NCBI GenBank assembly: GCA_025890175.1
Contig: JANPYM010000009.1
Location: 1,004,412-1,068,411, forward strand
Origin: Ciborinia camelliae
Taxonomy: Eukaryota; Ascomycota; Leotiomycetes; Helotiales; Sclerotiniaceae
DNA length: 64,000 nucleotides
Direction: 5' to 3'
In this document: in pieces, positions 45,301 to 57,241 of the stretch
Numbering within the stretch: the first letter of the stretch is position 1
How the letters are laid out: each line of letters opens with the position of its first letter
Notes under the pieces: model-generated
What the model was told of the DNA's origin: nothing
Database searches by the model: none
What the model saw: only the letters and a program-made list of their open reading frames with translations
Position numbers and translations under genes: made by a program

Positions 45301-46227
45301 CAGTCGGCGCATTTTAGTTGTTGATTTTTCCAAGCCAGTATTTGATACAGAACCTCCTGCTGATACAGGTGTATGAGATCCACTCAAAGATGGTGTACAT
45401 TGTGAGGTAATAGATGTTGCAGCTGTAGAAATTCTTGTGTTCACCGGTCCAGAGGAGGTTGTAGATGATGTTTCCCGATTACGATTATATCCAGCCAGTG
45501 GTGGGGAACTAGGTCTCGAGTGCCCAGCTGTCGATATATCTGCGTTGTTATCCTCATCATCGTTTCGCTCTTCCCATTGTTGTTCCTTTTCCCTTTCCCG
45601 TAACTTCTGGAAAGCCGATTGACTAACATCATTGTCATATAATACACGACCCCCCAAACCAGTCCCATCAGATGAACTCTTCGATCCTGCGCCAATTTTA
45701 TAAATCTTTTGACGACCACCGAACAGAATATTGCCCTCGCCTGGTTTTGGTCGACTCATAATACTACCGGTGTGTGTAGATTCGTCGTCCGTTCCATAAC
45801 CATCTGCATATGAATGGGTCCTGGAGGCGAATGGCGGTCGAGCCGATCCATGTATTGACGATACCTCTGCGATATCAGAAAGACCATGTCCTTGAAATCC
45901 AAAATCGATTAATTTTGAAGCTCGGTTGGGAAATAATACACTATCATCGCTAGCTTTACCAATCTTTGAAGTTGGATCATCTTGTTCTCGTAACATGGAA
46001 AACCGAGCCGATAATCCATTCATTAATAGACTTGTTCGAAAGTGATCCGATGATGGCAAAGCATTCGTAAGATCCAATTCTAACTTTGGTTCCGGTTCTT
46101 CCTTTTTCTTCCCCAGTCTGAAAGATTTCGATGGTTTGGTAGTCGTTGTGTGCTCAGTATCACTAGATCCTCGCCCTGCTCCTTCTGCTGCCTCCTTGGC
46201 GTCCTTCTTCTTGCGACTTCGAAACAT
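42337..46227 (-). CDS. Large disordered fungal protein, 1296 residues, unknown function
   Basis: One uninterrupted frame, starting MFRSRKKKDAKEAAEGAG with a basic tip. The only block that looks ordered is near the N-terminus: LDLTNALPSSDHFRTSLLMN, GLSARFSMLREQDDP, IGKASDDSVLFPNRASKLID. I recall similar N-terminal blocks in uncharacterised proteins of other filamentous ascomycetes. The rest is rich in Ser, Pro, Gln, Asn and Arg with many S/T-P sites, so it is predicted to be disordered and heavily phosphorylated. Basic clusters (RSFPNLKYRNH, SRTSRDRSSSDASGRSKSR) recur. There is an internal near-duplicate of 22 residues (VASPTRSELSTKG twice). The C-terminal region has an ASRKKSITKSE patch and an acidic ATQSSEEMSTFSDEE patch. 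No enzymatic domain seen. Confidence 0.8.
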   Translation of the reverse strand: MFRSRKKKDAKEAAEGAGRGSSDTEHTTTTKPSKSFRLGKKKEEPEPKLELDLTNALPSSDHFRTSLLMNGLSARFSMLREQDDPTSKIGKASDDSVLFPNRASKLIDFGFQGHGLSDIAEVSSIHGSARPPFASRTHSYADGYGTDDESTHTGSIMSRPKPGEGNILFGGRQKIYKIGAGSKSSSDGTGLGGRVLYDNDVSQSAFQKLREREKEQQWEERNDDEDNNADISTAGHSRPSSPPLAGYNRNRETSSTTSSGPVNTRISTAATSITSQCTPSLSGSHTPVSAGGSVSNTGLEKSTTKMRRLYENGLDQHVHDQQHSTMNRIDTLTRQRGMGSQTPPLAMNSPTSTTSFNTIDKWDRKPVLTKASMPNLRAASPPPNHDLPSPISGFDFGPAMKSAHLAVEPKSQSGFSNPPLSPPVSENDEAAPMAQVSDRVKAMMTGVSPKSGQQCDENKSHQHQFQIKNGRETPPPRKHSPPGPFVPRVRADSSATHQNYPNQRHFPPKDRAPELQSPKQQRIIIPESETVSEPLMSSPTSRSVASPTRSELSTKGLTSRPVASPTRSELSTKGQMSRPWGLPQPRSFPNLKYRNHNDPSMTPRPDESQHPANQPSTLATQGPQQPLPPPPCNPPKFLEIKTTPPDDGERQPEPADSPTLPGLSGMIRSHLRSDSDSSSIYGIISSGFNQEISSDPIEQPSQDYNERRSPWDINDWDETPVSPIVKVDSAVSTLLSVNSMDSDTEAESTPKSAWENEIESRHHRNGSSATQQERQEFKDELAQRRRQVQENLKSLVIEPERQPESQIASPTPGSAVLLKTKASLGALGMKQKEAAGQTKGVKMFGKGSSPVTQNGPPHPFKQRVDDNSWKEEEEEMLKNVTTSSTPPQMKAFRQAGRHAQRDREHQMSLRNQQKGEGGFNEISWSNPRPSDPRQAHTYEPRQLQGMTDGSANLAPRQRAQSRERKPPPVTHSQRNANRESIGTNYSGSRPTSRTSRDRSSSDASGRSKSRNGRYRDDLAKAMAEGTGSSSQGVVEDLQNARLMLKPTVLGVSPGSSPGISGRPSPVPSPAVGLRSRSNSKAHASSYFDPQHMPALQTGDALEIGISPRPSPVTPFCVNSTPALVDQSSIGPRSTTPTASQVNGRIASRKKSITKSEISEPTFISSTSRISTINLPPGSSLSNGTAPPIPAVNPKRRQTRAMFGAIIGKKDSSEFSERDEISLATQSSEEMSTFSDEEVTPKEKQRQRLRKSTSEGGNLNARAREKAYNATSPPVPDFPPGVLGIRGPTPVQDGSMF
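44515..44616. repeat. Internal tandem duplication within the 1296-residue gene
   Basis: A 66-bp unit containing CTTGGTAGAAAGCTCAGATC occurs twice head to tail with a few substitutions; it encodes the repeated VASPTRSELSTKG block. The length is a multiple of three and keeps frame. Confidence 0.85.
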
Positions 46228-49200
46228 GGTGCGCTGTGTCTCGCACTATGAGTCTACTGCTCCAATCCTTGAGTATTAATCCAATTCTAAAATGAGATAG
46301 AAAGTTGCAAGCTCGAGTGAAAGAGAGCGCTTTTAAATCCTCTGCTTCAATATTATCCAGTGAATGTCGTTTATGTCAAGATATATCGGATGACAAAATA
46401 AGATTCGGGGTCAAAGACCAAAGCGGGAACGACAGGTTGAAAAGTTGGGGAAATTGAAAACAAGCTGTTTGACATACAAGCATTAGCCTTGAAAGTTTGA
46501 GGATTGTTTGAGACGGAGGAATTCTCGGTGAACTATGTAGTACGCACGGAAGAAGTGTAACGGGTCGGGTCTGATCAGACGAAAATTGTGAGCAATCGCG
46601 AATATGTTTCGTTTTTGCAATTCTCAATTACACCCCAGTATTGGATTGATAACTTATCAAGATAATAAAACAACACAAATGGAGGAATATTATCGGAAGT
46701 TGTGCTTCAAATGTTGTAATGTGTGTATTGGAGTGTTTCGGTATCCCTGAGGAATGGAATTCGTTTCTCGGTGCATAGATTGAGTTGCATAGGGAATCTG
46801 ATTCGATAGATGTCTTGGTTAATATGTCCTCAATCAGTCGAATAAGTGGCCTGCACACACGATTGGTATGAAGTTCGCAAATGGTGCTTCTGGCGACGAA
46901 ATATAAAAAGAACGTATGTTGAGGTGATGTATTGAGAGTCAAGCTCGGGTGTTGATAACCACAAAAATGCAAGTTGCTATCCTATGTAGCCAGTAGATCG
47001 GAGAGGTGATTTTGCAAAAGATTATGCCAATGAACGAATGAATGGATGAATGCAAGTGAATACTGTGCTGAGGAAGTCTCGTATAAAATATTGGAATATT
47101 ATGGTCGAATCCGTCCGTCTCAGCTTTGCCTCTTCCCTTCAGTCTTAGTACAAAAAGAATTGTCCTTTTGTGTTTCGACTTTTTCTAACGTATCTAACGT
47201 ATCTAACGTTCTCCTTGAGGCGTAAATGTATGCGAAGGGTAAAATAATGAGCGTGGTGTAGAAGTGAAGGGATAGATAAGAGAGGAAGAGTGAGTGTGTG
47301 AGTGAGTGCGTGTGTGCGTGTGTGTGTGAATGGAATGAGCGATTGATTGACCGATTGAACAGAAGAGAGGATGGGGATGGGGTTGGAAAAAGAGAGTTTC
47401 GTCGTTTAGTTTCTCTTTCTTCTCTTCTCTCTCTCAAAGTCTCTCTCTCATTCTCTCTCTGTATCTCATTGATGAAGCCAAGGTTTCTGGATTCCTGAAT
47501 TCCTGAATTCCTGGTTGTCTGCCAAATTGCAATCCAATCAATGTTGATGTATGAATAAATCAGGAGGATTGGTTCAATTGATGAAGCGAATTATGCACTA
47601 ATAAACAGATGGAGAAATGTTGACCCTAGGTAAAATACTAAATAAGGCACGTTCCTTTTATTATGCCACACCCCCTTCCCGAGTCAAATTCTACTTCTCA
47701 ATCCACCAGCGTCTATAATAGATCTATATCTTGACCATAACCCCTGATAGATAATTTTTATTATTAAAATGATTTGAAATGATGTGATTGTTATTTGATT
47801 GTTAACATTATTTCCATTTGTGACAACGCATTCAATAGTGAATATTGTTTATGGTTCTACCTAGGTAAATACAATAGAAAGTGGGTTGAATAATGTTCGG
47901 CGGTAAGATAGGAAATTATGATAGGACGGGAAGGGAAGTAAGTGAAGGACAAGTGAGTAAAAAGATGGTACAGTAGTGGCTCTAGACTCTTGTGTCATCA
48001 GGTGAGATATACGATGAAGGAGGAGGCAAGACAACTGAGTTAGGTTTGGTGGTGCCAGCCAGCCAGCTAGATGGAAAAAGGCTTACAATTTACCATGGAA
48101 GAAGCATGCGCCGACAGGAGGAATTGAGATGATGTCTATTCTAGGGGATTTCTTCAGCAGTTACGAAGATTTGGTTCCTGTATATGTGAAGCAGCGGCGT
48201 CGAATGAAGCGAATCCATAAGAAGCTCTCAAAAAGACACTTCAAGGGGTTCAAGGGGTCTTTACTTTAAACCCCTTGTCAGTTGTTGTCATACCAGTTGA
48301 CATAGTACATAACCTTACATACGGAGCTGGAGATGTTCATCAACTAATTGAGATCTCTAATAGGTCAACTACAACTCAACCGAACCTATACATAACTTTG
48401 TACTGTAACCCCCAAATCCCAAATCCCAAATAGATTTCTCCTGGATTCTTAGCATATAAAACCAAGGAAGTACCGACCGACTCCCGAAAATAAGCTTCAA
48501 CTGCACTACTGAATAATCTAGCGGCACAGGCACCGGTAACCGTTCAGATTCATTCTTGGGAATTACTTCAATTTGCTTGAGCCTTGAGGTCAATGGATTC
48601 AATCAATGATTATGCCTATCATTAGCTGGTTAGGACTTGGATCAACGAGTTAATAACAACTTTGTATGAAAGCTACCACTTATTGCCAGTGTATGAGATT
48701 CATTTGTACAATTGTAATGATATCCGAACCAAGAACAAATATAGAATTGTCCTTACTTTTCTTCCAATTCTTATACCTTCTTACCTCATAACTTGCCTTC
48801 TAAACAAGCTTGATACCATCCCCGGAGCAGGGGTCTAAGCAAGCTTGATTCAAGTTCAAGGTTTTCAAACGGATAAAATAAGAAAGTAATGTCCCAAAAT
48901 CCAATTTGCTTCAATTGTGATGATCAGGGTTCTAATCTCTGCGGTGGTAGTACGATGCTGCATATATATGTAGATTCTATATCTAGGTATCTATAGGTAT
49001 GCATGGGGTAGGTATAATATGTATAGAAAGAATAGAAAAGGATCACGATGCTTACTATGCTGACCTATTGCAGTCTACAAATAGGTACGTAGCAGACTTG
49101 AGATGAGATGAGATGAGACGAAAATGATGAGATGAACTCCAAAAAGTATATTCTCCAAATTTCATATGGATGAAACAAAAAAAGGGGGGGTGTCAATCTA

Positions 49201-52200
49201 ATGAAAAGAAAAAAAAAGAGTGATACTAGGATTCCACGGATCGCTACGCCAAAAGCCCTCGGAAACAACAAGCATGAACCAGCAAGCAAGCATACTATGG
49301 TGGCCAGCATATGCACGGGACGGAAATGTCCCGCGAGCGAATTAAAAATCGATTGTACCTGAAAAAAGTACCTGACACTTGACCATTTTAAGAAGCTCGT
49401 GACGATTAGATTGACCTAGCTCCTCGCTCCTAGCTTTTAGACTTTAGACTTTAGCCTTAGCTTTTTATATTTATCAAATCATTAATTTATTTTTTTCTTC
49501 TCTTTCTCTTTTTCTCCTTCTCCTTCTCCTTCTTTCCTTTCTCTAGACTAGACTAGACTCTAATTAGACTTTACCCTTCAAATTATCCGATCATCCAATC
49601 ACCTCTTTCCGGGAATTGCTCGATAATCAACAGGCGCGCTGACAACAACACTCGTGGCCATCAAGGATCGTTTCCTAGATATATCAAGGATTATAAGCTC
49701 CCCGAAGTCAAAGCTTTCTTTCATTACATTACCTCTACCTATAGGTAGGTAGGTAAGGTACCTTGAGTTCTTGACCAATCTCAGAATTGGTCCCAAATTA
49801 GCCCAAGGCAACTTAGGCAAGGGAGTCGGGAGTTGGAACGATTAGGTGTTCGAAAAATGAAAATGAAAATGTACAGTTGTACAAATTTTGATGAAGAAAG
49901 TTTATACGAAACAGCTACCTCCAGCTCCAGCAGCCAGCTAGGTATATACCTAGTACTCAAGAGCTAATACAGGTGATGTGATTCGTCATTAAAGTATGTA
50001 CGACGTGTATTGTAATACTTTTTACGAGAGAAATATCATCTCAAGTTCTCAACTCATCTTTTCATCTACCCAGGACCTAGGTTAGGTACAGTACCGGTAG
50101 CCTCCCTCATCTCCAGAGTTTTTCTTTGCTCTGCGGGTAACGGGATATATTTCCCCAATTTCTATATACAGTAGTGATTGTACAGTACTGTACCGGTACT
50201 CCTCTTGTTTACAAATGTTTTCTAGGAACATCCCAAGTTTACTCCTAAGAGAACCCATTTGTTGATTACAGAGCACCCGGGAAGTGGATCCAGATCAACT
50301 TCTTGTCTCAAAAATCACGGTGATCACCGGGTACTTACTTTTTTGGGCTGCTACTTTGCATTTCTTGTCTCACATCTTTCCCGCCTCAACTACAACATAA
50401 AGCTTTTTTACTCCATACCATATTACATACGATTCTGAATTATTCATCATTTATAGTTTTGCTTTTACATATACACATATAAGTTTTGTTGTGGGCTGCC
50501 GAGTTTCAACTTCTACTCAAATCGCTTTAGGGCTCAGGGCTCAAATTGTTCAGACGAAATCTCAACAAACCGAGCCCCTCAGGAGTCAGGTTGAGCTATC
50601 TCCCCTGAACCCTAGCGATATAAGATTTCTCCACTCATAAGGCCAGGCCAAGCTTTTATAAGATTACCGAAACAAGTATCAATCTCAAGGCAATAGGTAG
50701 GTATACGGAGTAGACAGTATAGTATATATGTAGGTATGTCTGTTAGTCAAGCGATGTCCAAAGTTTCTAATCGAGGACAACTAGATCTTGAATCCTCACA
50801 ATTTATAATATTTACGCTCAACAGCCTTGAAACTTATAATAATAGTCTATCATATCTCGACTAACCGTCCAGTTCAATCTCAGCTCCCGTCAACTCAACT
50901 CTCAGGCCGCTACCAAAGAAACCCAGGTTGAAAAGATTTGCCATCTTCTTGACCAGGGCCGGTAATTATTATTTTTTTTTCATCCCTGGCTCAAATCTTC
51001 TTAACCCATGATGATCATCCAGCTCTTTAATATAATGGAACGACCGAGACAAAGGAAATGAAATTCTTCTCGAGCTAGAGCCTAGAGGGAAGACAAAATG
51101 ACGTTTTTACCTAAATCTCATGGAAGTTGAAGCCTTGAAGCCTGAAGACTCCCGATGCCTCGGGTTTCTTAAGTTGTTCTAGGTACCCTTGGCAGCTTGT
51201 AGTCAAGAACTTAGTTGGTCCTTCTAGAAGTCTAGCAGTAGCAAGGCTACTTTCTCACCGACTCAAATCCACACCCTTTCTCATTACGTGATGATATGAT
51301 ATCACGTCGTGGACTCGTGGTAAAATGATAGATCAGACGATTCAGACCAGATTTTCAAAAACCCATCCCTTCCTTCCACCATCGGAGATGATCTCTCTAG
51401 CTTATTGATCCCGTGAAGGAGACGCGCCAACACGCGTCAATGTAAATACAATCAACACACCATTATTTACATCGAACCGAGTAGAGGCACGGGTGCTGCA
51501 TATCGCCGCTTTAATTTAAAAAGTTACAGGAACTGCAGGTGACTGCAGTGCGGTTGGTTACCTCTTTACTTTAAAAAGGTGTATAATAAGATGCAGAATA
51601 TGGACATGCATGCCGATAAGCTTGCAGCAACTTCTCCATGGGGAAATAATAAAAGCCTTCGCATCGGCATACTTACTGAATTAACGAGATCATCATCCGT
51701 GACAATCGGGAAGGAAACGTCAAATATGTTCGATATCTCAGTCTAGACTTCGAAACATTATATTGCGTGGGTTATATATTCTTGCGTGATATATGGTTAT
51801 ATATGGTTATGATATCATTTTTAATTAAAGTGCTCAGTACATCGGCATGTATGCATGTATGCACCGTTATTTGTCAAGCTACAGTAGGTACTGTACGGTA
51901 CCTACGGGTTGAGGATGGGATATCAGGTTAATTACTGCTGCATTGCATTGCATGATGAGCGGGACTCGAAGGGTGCGTAGTACTGTACTGGGTGGGGTTA
52001 GGGTTCGAGAAGCAAAGCAGGTCAAGTAGACCTGGGGAAAGTGACAAGTCGCCAGCAACATATTCATTATTGAATTTATAGAGTATACATATACCTACCA
52101 GCTACAGAAATGATCATCTACTGCTTTCTTTAAATTGGATTCAGTCATACCTCTCACCCCCATACGCACGCAATTCCTTCCTTCTCAAACTCTCAATCCA

Positions 52201-53000
52201 ATATCCAATATCCTTTCATTCATCTCTCCCTTGCCTATTCTTCCTATTCTTCCCAATCCAATCTCTCAACTTCTTACCTACCTATCTATGGAGTAAGAAT
52301 ATAAGAACCTCCCATCAAGGGCCCAGCTCTTTCTCCAAAAAATCCATATCCATATCCATCTTATATCCATATCGGTATTACTGTATACCTATCATATGAT
52401 ATACTCGTCTCGAGTCGTCTCGAGTAGCACAGTATAACGAATCCACTATTTTCGTAACTCGTTTCATTTCATTTCTTCTTTTCCTTTCATAGCTACCTTA
52501 TCATCATATGATGATAATAGTGCGTGGTACAAACAATCCAATCTACAATGTATACCTAGGTAGTTATTACTCACATGAGCTCGAGCACGAAGTACCAACC
52601 ACAAACCGAACCGAACCTCGAACTTCAAACTCCCGTGAACACAATTATATGTTGTGTAACTGTGACTGTGACAAGTCGAGTCACACGTCGCACTTTATTT
52701 TGTTTTCTTTTATGGATATGGATATGGATATTATATGAGTACCTACCTAGGCTTAAGACTTAACTTAAAGAAGGGGCTTTGTATTTGTACCTTGGACTTG
52801 TACCTTGGATTTGTGGGTGCTCTCCTCCTTAGTAACCTTGAAACCTTGGAACCTTAACATCTCCCCCAAAATAATTTTCCGTCGACCAATTTTTAGGAGT
52901 TATTTATTACCTTATTACTTTAATTATCGCGGTGACAAGCACAATATATAAAATAAAAAAATCATCATACAAAACATGGGGGAAGGAAGGGGTTTTTCAC
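46228..53000. other. Gene desert, proximal 6.8 kb
   Basis: Upstream of the 1296-residue gene. All frames are under about 115 codons without family features. Includes TCTAACGTA x3 near 47187-47212, a GTGAGTG/GTGTGTGTG tract near 47290-47330, CTCTCTCTC pyrimidine tracts near 47415-47460, CAGCCAGCCAGC near 48057, a dyad GACGCG-CCAACA-CGCGTC near 51420 with a nearby TGTAAATACAATC, GTATGCATGTATGCA near 51848, and GGATATGGATATGGATAT near 52714. The pyrimidine-rich and TAGGTA-rich texture resembles the upstream regions elsewhere in the window. No RNA gene recognised. Confidence 0.5.
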
Positions 53001-53008
53001 TCAAGGGG

Positions 53009-53840
53009 TTTGTTGCATGTCTATTGTAACTTTTGATTTCGGACTTCGGACTTCTGACTTCTGACTTCTGACTTCTGACTATGTTTTTAATATAACTTTC
53101 TTGGGTGCAACTTGCTGAATGAAGTTTTGTTGCATAGGTATATAAATCTGGATTTGAAATTATTTTGGGTTTGGAATGGAGAGGATTGGAAAGCGATGGG
53201 ATGGGAAGGAAACGCAATATAGGCAATTGGTTGTACAATTTGGAAAGCTTTTGTTGTATGTCTGGAACTGGAATTCCATTTATATAGAAGTTAATTTGTT
53301 TCAAGAAGTTTTGTTGCATGTCTGGATTGGAAATTCCTTGGGGGAAATGGAAATGGAAATGGAAATAAAAATGAAATATAAAATCTTGTTGCGCGTCTGG
53401 AACTTTTGGCTTCTGACTACCTAGGTATGGTTTCAATACAACTTTTATCAGGGTTAAATGCTACTTTACAGTATATAATGAAAGCTCTATTCAAAAGTTT
53501 TGTGGCATATCTGAAATTCTGGCTGTTTTTGGGAAACATAAGAACTCAACTATTGTATGGATTTCAAAAAGGTTGTTGCATATCTGTAATTTCAGGTTCA
53601 GAGCAAGTGCAACTTTTTGGATGCAACTTGGGATGCATGTGTTATGAAGCATTTTGGGGGTATAACATCGATGCACTTTTGAAATAACTGCAATTTCTGC
53701 TATTTGAATACAATTTAAATGCAACTTATACAAAACTTTTAAAGACCAGAGGTGCACCTTTTTAGAAGTTGATGCTGTAGATTCTGTTGGCCAGGCCTAT
53801 AGATTCCTAAGTTCCAAAAGCTTTTGCATGTCTAAAAAGT
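53009..53840. repeat. Irregular array of a TTGTTGCATGTCTGGA-like motif
   Basis: Copies at about 53009, 53125, 53249, 53309, 53385, 53498, 53573 and 53820 share (T)TTGTTGCATGTCTGGA with changes and are spaced roughly 60-125 bp (last gap larger). An inverse copy, ATGCAACAAAACTTTG, lies near 53957. The same strand and direction hold for the first eight. Intervening DNA includes ACTTCTG-type tandem (53040-53085) and GGAAAT tandem (53344-53370). Frames over the copies are broken. Confidence 0.75.
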
Positions 53841-54616
53841 GATGCACCTCCATTTCCACCTCAACTTCAATTTCTAACTTAAGGGTTCCAATTTAAGAAC
53901 TTCTTAGATTATTGACCTTTTTTTCTTAATGCAAAAAATAATAATAATAATAAGATATGCAACAAAACTTTGAGATTTGAAATAGGGGGATTTTATTGGT
54001 TCGGGTCGTCCCTACTAGACTCCTGACTGGCTCGGTTAGATTAGTATGAAAGTGTATAGAAGGAGCAAGTAGAGATACAAAACCTGGTAGCTGTGGAAAT
54101 ACAATTGAGATGTTTTCTCGTTTCTTAGTATCCTGCTGTAACATGGATGGCAATATCGTATTATAGCGAATATGCACTTCTTCCCCTTCTTCAATAAGTA
54201 CTGATATTAGGATATTTGTCTTAACTGATTTCTGACCTGATGTTGAGTTGAGTGACTAATGAAATGCGGTCTTCATAGTCAGAGATTATGATCATCTGAG
54301 TTAAGCTTAGGGCACTAGTCAGAGACTGGGACTAGATGACTTTAATATCGTTGTGTATCTCCAGTCGTCAAATTATCGTCTTCGTACCTGCCCTAAGAAG
54401 GCCTGCACTGAAGCTCAAAGTTCGAAGTTCATTTTGTATATATATGAACGGTATACGTGAATAAGTAGACAAGTGCTAAACTCTTTTTCGTCGTGTTGTG
54501 CCTGATCTGATTGTGTTCAAGTTTAAATTTCCCTGCGCTCCTCTTATCGACACAGCCTCAAATCCACAACATCTCTCTTGATCTCCTCTATCTTTCCCAG
54601 TTCTCGTTAAAAAATA
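53841..54616. other. Distal gene-free region
   Basis: 3' flank of the dioxygenase gene. AATAATAATAATAAT tract near 53938. No gene supported. Confidence 0.45.
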
Positions 54617-55760
54617 TCATCTCCTCACCACTCCCGTCAAATTCCCAATCGGTCTTCCCCCCGTCGTATTCGGTTTCAACTCCCCTCTCATAACCTGCCC
54701 CGCCCTCCAAGCAGACCACTCACCAACCGATCTCTCCTCCTCGTATTCCCCAGCCCCCAACAACGGAATCACTCCCTTGGTCTTCATACTCCTCAATCTC
54801 CTCATCGACGCATTCCTCTCCGACCTCACCAAATGCGCCAAACTCCTCCTCGTAACCCCCGCTTGTTTCCCCGGCGCCATAACAACCCGATGCAAGGAAC
54901 TTCGTAGTACTTCCCTCGTCCACTCAACCATCGTGTCTCCAATGTTTATAAGAGCACACCCGGCTTGCGGTTTGATGTATTGCCAATTATCGTAGATGTT
55001 TTCCGCTCCCGAGGGTAGGATTTGTAATCCTCCGATTATGTTGAATAGCATGGTTATGGTCCCAATATCGGTATGGCCGCCTAGAGCAATACGATCTTCT
55101 TCTTGATTAGATGACTGAAGCATCCGGAGTGAAGTATCTGATTCTTTTTCTAGGGAATTCAGGGCAGAGAGGGTTCCGCGTTCCAGACCTAATTGCTCAT
55201 CGAGGTGTGAGAATATCACATTGAGTGCTTCATGAGCATGACGGAAGAATGATTGGAAATCTTTCCGGTGGGTTCCGATTGGTTCGGAGTTTGCTCGTGG
55301 TGCACTTGTACCGAGTACATCGTCTTGACCAAGTGAATACATAGCTATAGCATCCAATTTGCCATCATCGGTCTTGAGTAGACCGGGGGCTTTATATCTA
55401 AGGTTATACGAATCCATGTCAGCACCCTCTCCCTCTACTTGACAAGAAATCCAATGTATCTTACCCTAAGATACTTTTTGGTGGTTGATAAGCATATTCT
55501 TTCAACACATCATGCTCAAGACCGAGCGTTTCAGAAGCAATATCAAACATCTTCCCAGCATCTTCCAATAGAATTTCTCCTTCAGCACCATCTCTCAGAT
55601 CTAGTAGGAAAAATCCATATTCTCGACACGCGCTGAAGAGAGCATTGGATTCGCTATCGACTTGCTCTTTTAGCTTCGAGAATGATATCGTTGGGATGGC
55701 GGCGATGTTGATGTCGGATGGAAATTCGGGGATGAGATTGAAGTATGAGGGAGTAGGCAT
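54617..55760 (-). CDS. 2-oxoglutarate/Fe(II)-dependent dioxygenase (isopenicillin N synthase-like fold)
   Basis: Predicted 358-residue cytosolic oxygenase; exons 55760-55465 and 55397-54617 (1077 nt). The N-terminal DIOX_N part reads IPTISFSKLKEQVDSE, REYGFFLLDLRDG and HDVLKEYAYQPPKSILGYKAPG. The catalytic domain has the iron ligands in GGHTDIGTITMLF (His207, Asp209) and SSLHRVV (His268), and an R-x-S 2-oxoglutarate-binding motif in VTRRSLAHL (Arg282, Ser284). GGLQILPSG and NIGDTMVEWT complete the usual pattern. It should hydroxylate or otherwise oxidise a small molecule, but the substrate is unknown. It has no biosynthetic partner next to it; the GMC oxidase is about 3 kb away and transcribed in the other direction. 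Confidence 0.9.
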
Positions 55761-57241
55761 AATGTTAACGATGACTGTATGATGAATGTCCTACTTGGTT
55801 GATAAACTAGTAATTGGATGTGTGTAGTAGCTATCAATGCTGTAGTTGCGTGAAAGATATGTAAATGATATAAAAGCTATCATCTATATAATATACGCCG
55901 TCCACTTGCAGAATATTGTCAGAATCTTACTCTTCATATCCGATAAGCATTGCATTGAATTGCTAACTGGAGCACTATTTAACCGTATGGATGAAGGCAT
56001 GCGTTGGGTATTATATCCCACGTTTCCAACACATCTACGCATCTATACAACCTCTCAAATCAACCGGATTCATAAACTCCAGCAAATGCTTATGCCGAAA
56101 TTTCATATCATATGATGTAAGTTTACACCCCAGAGCAGCAGAGCTGCGCTAAAAATAGAATAATACATAAGATACCAACACCATCGGTTGGCGTTTAAGT
56201 CAAGCGATAATACAAGGTAAAGTAAATTTCAAATTCAAATGTTAGCTAACTAATTTCGATGATTTGATTTGATGAAGAAGTTCAAAAATGACGGACGACG
56301 TCATTGTTTGACTGGCCCATCGGTTCCAACTGTTGTCGTTATGTGTGTGACCTTCATCCCTACTCCCCGTCCCCACCCAAAGGTCTGAATAGATACTATA
56401 GATGCCTTTCCAACCTCTCCAAGAAATTGAGTAAAAATCTTTATTGCAGTCGTCATGACATGTTAGGCAGATCCATAAGCCGGTTCATAGATAGAATCGG
56501 CGACTTGGCATTTGGAAGAGATTGACCGACTTTTCGAATATCGATATGCACCAAAGCTCTTTGGGGCGTCGAATATCTGAAGTCTACAGTAGGCGGCTAT
56601 ATCTTAGTTGTCCTGCAGCTGCAATGCAATGTTCAAGATCTTCCCACCAGATAGATTTGTATAAGCTGAGTGTGGGGGGTCACTCGTGTGCACGAACTGG
56701 GAACGACATGCTTCCAAGGCACTGTGGAAGCAGGAACATTTCGCCTTTCATTTGGATCGAGGTGAGCTATCTCGCTGGACGAATGACGGATTGCATCAAC
56801 CACATCTTCTACGAGTAATAAGATACATCGAATCTACATCTTTTTATGGGATGTGATGGTGTGAAACATGAATGAAGTCGGAATTCACAAATAAGATGAT
56901 GAAGATTTTACAAATATCATTTAATCTTGATTCAATCGTGCGAGAAAAAAAGGGGGAGAGAGAGAGGGAGACTTTCAAGGAAGTGAGGGAAAGCATGATT
57001 TCTTCGTGAGTGAATCCGATTCCCCGGTGAGGGGGGTTGAAGTTTTAGGTGCCGAAGGGTAAGGTACGTTGAGGATTGAAAAAAGTATATCTTTACTTTT
57101 GAACTAATAGAAATTCGATCCCTAAAACCGGCATTACCGTTTCGTCGTATGTCCTCATCTATCTTCTTTTGTGCATCTTAACTTAACTCTCTTCAAATCA
57201 ATGAATATTAGTAAATTTGGTTAACGCATTCTCAAGTAACC
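55761..57241. other. Intergenic region, about 1.5 kb
   Basis: Divergent upstream space of the dioxygenase and the small gene at 57242. Two open frames of 89 and 98 codons on the plus strand lack ATG starts and family features. A GGGGGAGAGAGAGAGGGAGA purine tract sits near 56951. Nothing else seen. Confidence 0.45.

Noticed and set aside
47120..47498. Overlapping frames on both strands near 47.3 kb
   Set aside because: They derive from GTGTG and CTCTC tracts and give Ser/Leu/His-rich translations.
52924..53436. 170-codon minus-strand frame with PDMQQ-like repeats
   Set aside because: It runs through the TTGTTGCATGTCTGGA-like array and GGAAAT tandem; the frame is not kept across all repeat copies and the translation is low complexity.
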